The notes beneath the pieces were generated by a model. That model saw nothing but the letters and a program-made list of their open reading frames with translations. It ran no database searches and had not been told where the DNA came from. The position numbers and the translations under genes are program-made. From Candidatus Anammoxibacter sp. (GTDB lineage Bacteria > Planctomycetota > Brocadiia > Brocadiales > Anammoxibacteraceae), in NCBI GenBank assembly GCA_021777055.1, contig JAIQZO010000034.1, positions 1 to 64,000 on the forward strand: DNA of 64,000 nt, written 5' to 3'. Positions 60,541-64,000 of the stretch are shown here, one piece after another; position 1 is the first letter of the stretch; every line of letters begins with the position of its first letter.

Positions 60541-62301
60541 ATGATTGAGAAAAATAAACAATTTATTCCACATGCTATTTCATGGAATATTACAAAAAAG
60601 TGTAATTTAAAATGTAAACATTGTTATTTAGATGCAGTTGATCTTAACGGCAATAAATTTTCACTTGAAGATACAGAACTTACAACTGCAGAGTGTAAAG
60701 ATATAATTGATCAGATCTCTTCTGTTAATAATAGGGCTATTTTAATATTAACTGGAGGTGAACCTCTTTTACGTGATGATATCTTTCTTCTGATTAAATA
60801 TGCTAAAAAACAAGGGTTTACAATCTTCTTAGGTACAAATGGTTGTCTTTTTAATAAAGAGATTGTAAATAATCTAAAAGAGAGTGGTGTTGATGGTGTA
60901 GGGATAAGTATTGACTCCTTAAAAACAGAAGTGCACGATGAGTTTAGAGGTATTAAAGGTGCGTTAGAACAGGCAAATAATGCAATTAATTTATGTAAGA
61001 TCAATAATATCCCATTCCAGGTACAAACTACTGTTACAAAATATAATATTAGTGAAATAGAAGAGTTAGTTAATTTCGCAAAAGAAGCAGGGGCGAGTGC
61101 CTTTCAGCTCTTTTTTTTGGTTTGTACTGGTCGTGGTCAGGGTTTATCAGATATTTCTGCATTACAATATGAAGATACGCTAACAAAAATATATAATATA
61201 CAAAAAAAATTTAAAGGTTCTATTCTTGTTAATGCCAAATGTGCACCTCATTATAAAAGAGTTGTATATAATCTTGACAAAACGTCTCCTTTATTAAAGG
61301 CGTATGATGGAGGTTGTCCTGCCGCTACAAATTATTGCCGTATAACATCTGAAGGTGATGTCACTGCATGCCCTTATATGGATAAAGTTGTTGGTAATCT
61401 CAAATCAGAGAGATTTTCAGAAATATGGGAAAAATCTTCATCTTTTATAGCACTAAGGGGAGAAGAACTAAAAGGTAAGTGTGGTATTTGTGAATTTAAA
61501 TCTATTTGTAAAGGTTGTCGTGCTCGTGCTTATGCAACAAATGATGACCAACTTTCTGCTGACCCGTGGTGCTTATATAAACCTGAAAAAAAGAAAATTG
61601 ATATAAAGTTAAACAAAGGAAATGTTTTTGGAATGAATGCTGAATTTGGGTTGCCTTGGACAGAAGAGGCGAAAACAAGATTAGAAAATGTGCCTTCTTT
61701 TGTTAAAGGGATGGCAATTAGGGGCGCAGAACGGTATGCCAGGGAACATGGTCTTAATGAAGTGACTCCAGATGTAATGAAGGCAGCCAGGGACAATATG
61801 GGAAAGGATAATAAATCCATGTTTCCCATGGATAAAATTTCCAAGCAATTAGATGACAATAGTATAAATAGTAACGATACTTCATTTGAACCAAAAGGTG
61901 AAGAAGAGAAGCTATATTATATTAATGATGGAGATAAAGTCCCTTGGACCGAAGTTGCAAAAAAAAGGTCAGAAAACGCACCTCCCTTTGTTCGTCCTGG
62001 CATTTATAAATTGATGCAAAAACGAGCCAATGAAGAGGGACAAAAAGTCATTACTACGGAATTCCTTTCAAAAATCAGAAACGAATCTATGTTTTTAGCC
62101 GCAGGACGAATCAAGAAGTTTGGTTTTGATGATCTAAAAATGGAGGTATTTGCGGCAGCGAAAGATAATATAAAGAATGACAAGAAAAAGATAGTAATTG
62201 ATGAAATTAAAGGTTTTCTTGATAAAAGGGATATAAAAAAGACGAAAATAATATCTTTATTTGAGGAGTATTTAAAACCTTCTGATGGTGAAACGCCATA
62301 A
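60541..62301 (+). CDS. AhbC/AhbD/NirJ-like radical SAM protein with two PCP_red-like domains
   Basis: The 586-residue protein has the radical SAM motif KKCNLKCKHC (CxxxCxxC at 21-28), GGEPLLR, and a SPASM-type second cluster region (about 255-345). The motif GKCGICEFKSICKGCRARAYA is typical of heme d1 and alternative-heme enzymes (NirJ, AhbC, AhbD). Two PCP_red-like domains follow (about 375-425: LPWTEEAKTRLENVPSFVKGMA; and about 460-510: VPWTEVAKKRSENAPPFVR), then a diverged tail. The usual AhbD/NirJ is about 380-400 residues. Likely role: modification of a tetrapyrrole. Candidate clients are the neighbouring heme proteins (inference). Confidence 0.83.
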   Translation: MIEKNKQFIPHAISWNITKKCNLKCKHCYLDAVDLNGNKFSLEDTELTTAECKDIIDQISSVNNRAILILTGGEPLLRDDIFLLIKYAKKQGFTIFLGTNGCLFNKEIVNNLKESGVDGVGISIDSLKTEVHDEFRGIKGALEQANNAINLCKINNIPFQVQTTVTKYNISEIEELVNFAKEAGASAFQLFFLVCTGRGQGLSDISALQYEDTLTKIYNIQKKFKGSILVNAKCAPHYKRVVYNLDKTSPLLKAYDGGCPAATNYCRITSEGDVTACPYMDKVVGNLKSERFSEIWEKSSSFIALRGEELKGKCGICEFKSICKGCRARAYATNDDQLSADPWCLYKPEKKKIDIKLNKGNVFGMNAEFGLPWTEEAKTRLENVPSFVKGMAIRGAERYAREHGLNEVTPDVMKAARDNMGKDNKSMFPMDKISKQLDDNSINSNDTSFEPKGEEEKLYYINDGDKVPWTEVAKKRSENAPPFVRPGIYKLMQKRANEEGQKVITTEFLSKIRNESMFLAAGRIKKFGFDDLKMEVFAAAKDNIKNDKKKIVIDEIKGFLDKRDIKKTKIISLFEEYLKPSDGETP

Positions 62302-63073
62302 TTTAAACTGTCATAAGTAATAGACAAAATATGATTACACTAATTAAAACCGATTATTACACAGATTTGCATCTGCGTAATCAAATATAATCTACTTAGT
62401 TATATTCTCTCTTTCTTTTACTCAAAACACTTCTTTTGTGAAAATCTCAGAAAGGGTTATGTGGTAAATCAGTCATAAAACTCTTGCTTCTACATCATAA
62501 GTATCAACATACATTACCATTGTCCTGGCTCTCTGTTTCCATGCCAAAATTAGCAATAAACGATAAATCCAGATTCTAATGATTTTCCTCTTTGGCATTC
62601 TGCTTGTTTACTTTTTTATAATAATACGATTGTTGGAACTTTTTAGAGATTTTCATTGTCTAATAAAATGAGGACTAAACAACTTTAAAAAGTGCGTCAC
62701 TAGTATAAAATACTAGTAGGATCTTATATTCGGTAAATAATAAGTTTGTTTTTTGGCTCTTTTAGCCATTTTTAGGATCATCAAAACATTGAAAAGTTGA
62801 TTTTTCTATTGAAAAATGGAATATTATGATCAGAATCTCTGTATAAAAAATAAAACTCTTAGGTTTGTGCTTGTAATATAGTGGTGTAAGTCCAATATAA
62901 ACTGCTGGTTACAGAGTTTGTTTTGTGAGTTTTTTTTTTATTAGCCATTGTTCTGGTTTTTACATAGATAGACCAAAATTTTCTTTCTTGCTAAATTATT
63001 TATCGTTATATATAGTATAAGTGTTCAGTTTCATTTAGTAATTATAAAGTTTTTATTTTTATAGGAGGTATGG
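62302..63073. other. AT-rich intergenic region before the third cupredoxin gene
   Basis: About 770 bases with no credible open frame on either strand. It holds a palindrome ACTAGTAT-AAA-ATACTAGT (62,699-62,717), a small hairpin TGGCT/AGCCA (62,754-62,768) followed by T-rich sequence, and several T-runs. AGGAGG at 63,063-63,068 is the ribosome site of the next gene. No repeat copy of R1-R3 is recognised. Confidence 0.5.
62699..62717. promoter_or_regulatory. Palindrome, possible protein-binding site
   Basis: ACTAGTAT-AAA-ATACTAGT is a perfect 8-bp inverted repeat with a three-base centre, placed in the leader region of the third cupredoxin gene. Similar symmetric sites often bind dimeric regulators. 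There is no match elsewhere in the window that I noticed. Confidence 0.35.
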
Positions 63074-64000
63074 ATGGGTAGATTAAATAGATTTTTAGCA
63101 GTTTTTTCAATATTTAGCCTGTTATCAGTTTTTGTTTGTGTGAATCTGTATGCTGGCGGTGGAGAAACATCAGGTAAGGTAAAAAGCGTTAATACTGAAA
63201 CTAAAGAGTTTGTCGTTACTACTGATGATGGAAAAGAGGTAACTTTCTCTAGTGACGATAAAACAAAGGTTACAATTATAGATGTTGATGGAGCATCTAC
63301 TAAAGCAGATATCGGTTCTGTTTTATCTGCGGATAAAGAGGGTGCTGATAAAGCGGATTCTGTTGTTGTAACCGATGATGGAAAAGGGAAGGCGAAACAA
63401 GTAGTTGCTACTACAACAAGGAGAATGACTTTAACTAAAGAGGAGATTGCAAAGAGGCTTGAATCTCTTATTTCAGGAAACAAAGCAGTTACTGATGAAG
63501 TAAAGGTTAAAACTGACTCTCCTGGCACTATTAAAGGGTCTGTAAGGGTTATGGCCAGGACTTCTGAAGGTGCGATTATATACATACAAGAGATTAATGG
63601 TAATGACTTTACACCTGTAGCAAAGAAACTTGTTCCAGCTGGAGCTGAGAATGTTAAGACAAAAGCTGCCGGCTCTGCTTCAGAGTATCCAATGATGGAC
63701 CAGGTAAACATCGCGTTTGCTCCTCATGTATTACCGGTTCTAACAAAGTCAGTTGTTGACTTTCCAAACAGTGATACTGTAAGGCATAATGTATTCGGGC
63801 CTGATCCAATTCCAGGAACAGATGAAAAAATCAATTTAGGTACGTATGATATAGGAACAATTAAGACGGTCAGTTTAGCGTCAGATGGTGAATTACCTCT
63901 TCTTTGTAATGTACACGCTGAAATGTCTGGTTATATAGTTGCAGTTCCAAACCCTTACTATGCTATTACTGATAGAAAAGGTGCTTTTACAATAGACAAT
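63074..64000 (+). CDS. Cupredoxin paralogue with extended N-terminal domain, cut by the window edge
   Basis: At least 309 codons, incomplete on the right. It starts at the second ATG (63,074); the first ATG (63,070) meets a stop after three codons. AGGAGG is five bases upstream. A signal peptide (1-27, LYA) precedes a Thr/Asp-rich N-terminal domain (about 30-160) not found in the other two copies. The cupredoxin part has RHNVFGP (about 237) and CNVHAEM (about 277-283), followed by YYAITDRKGAFTIDN, the start of the carboxypeptidase-regulatory-like domain. It may open a third cytochrome module beyond the window. Confidence 0.8.
   Translation, partial: MGRLNRFLAVFSIFSLLSVFVCVNLYAGGGETSGKVKSVNTETKEFVVTTDDGKEVTFSSDDKTKVTIIDVDGASTKADIGSVLSADKEGADKADSVVVTDDGKGKAKQVVATTTRRMTLTKEEIAKRLESLISGNKAVTDEVKVKTDSPGTIKGSVRVMARTSEGAIIYIQEINGNDFTPVAKKLVPAGAENVKTKAAGSASEYPMMDQVNIAFAPHVLPVLTKSVVDFPNSDTVRHNVFGPDPIPGTDEKINLGTYDIGTIKTVSLASDGELPLLCNVHAEMSGYIVAVPNPYYAITDRKGAFTIDN

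Noticed and set aside
60541-62301. Protochlorophyllide reductase or another bacteriochlorophyll gene
   Set aside because: The PCP_red-like similarity is confined to small C-terminal domains; no BchL/N/B nitrogenase-like subunits are present.
63031-63711. A 226-codon minus-strand frame at the right edge
   Set aside because: It opposes the third cupredoxin gene, which has a signal peptide, copper motif and AGGAGG site; the minus frame is a Ser/Thr/Val-rich shadow.

Overview
The window is AT-rich chromosomal DNA from a Gram-negative-type bacterium. Its cell envelope genes include Lnt, KdsC/KdsD, an LptC/OstA-like protein, a heptosyltransferase and TolC- and porin-like proteins. The best guess is an anammox planctomycete (Brocadiales, Candidatus Scalindua-like). 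The reasons are low GC, very many c-type cytochromes, diheme cytochromes whose C-terminus resembles the planctomycete/verrucomicrobial heme-binding domain, and heme-b domains of the ethylbenzene-dehydrogenase/NXR-gamma type. The taxon is inference; no rRNA or anammox marker (HZS, HDH) lies in the window.

Region 1 (1-22,200) is mostly housekeeping and envelope genes. It holds a truncated minus-strand gene with a leader that could hide its ribosome site, a DUF1232/J-domain protein, two CNNM/CorC-like transporters, a HAD phosphatase and Lnt. These are followed by beta-carbonic anhydrase, a PNPOx-fold protein and a DsrE protein, then a START-domain protein beside a TetR regulator with two matching operator sites. 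A minus-strand run (M50 protease, ScpA, Trm112-like, YidC, MnmE, dCMP deaminase) precedes KdsD, KdsC and a large LptC/OstA-like protein.

Region 2 (22,200-37,700) holds an Alg44-like PilZ/HlyD protein directly joined to an Alg8-like glycosyltransferase that carries a fused beta-helix domain, and a convergent TolC-like protein. Then come a heptosyltransferase, a CPBP protease, a geranylgeranyl-reductase-like flavoprotein, a set made of a membrane spermidine synthase-like protein, a double DUF350 protein and a lipoprotein, and PurD. Three families of dispersed non-coding repeats lie between genes in regions 1 and 2.

Region 3 (37,900-58,960) starts with an initiator tRNA. A roughly 20.7 kb co-directional gene run follows, with 24 CxxCH heme-binding motifs. 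It encodes a heme-bearing outer-membrane porin, a split cytochrome b (b6 plus subunit IV) without a Rieske protein, and an octaheme cytochrome. Next is a five-gene module present twice in tandem: cupredoxin, CydA-like membrane protein, membrane diheme cytochrome c, membrane monoheme cytochrome c, and diheme cytochrome c fused to an EB_dh-like heme-b domain. A tetraheme and a monoheme cytochrome close the run before a strong hairpin terminator. This looks like a cytochrome-c/copper-linked relative of bd oxidase rather than a quinol bd oxidase; its substrate is unknown.

Region 4 (59,266-64,000) holds a double universal-stress protein and an AhbC/AhbD/NirJ-like radical SAM protein. Both end in PCP_red-like domains and they abut with no gap, which suggests tetrapyrrole maturation or redox sensing for the neighbouring cytochromes. 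A third cupredoxin paralogue begins at 63,074 and runs off the edge, so a further module may lie beyond the window.
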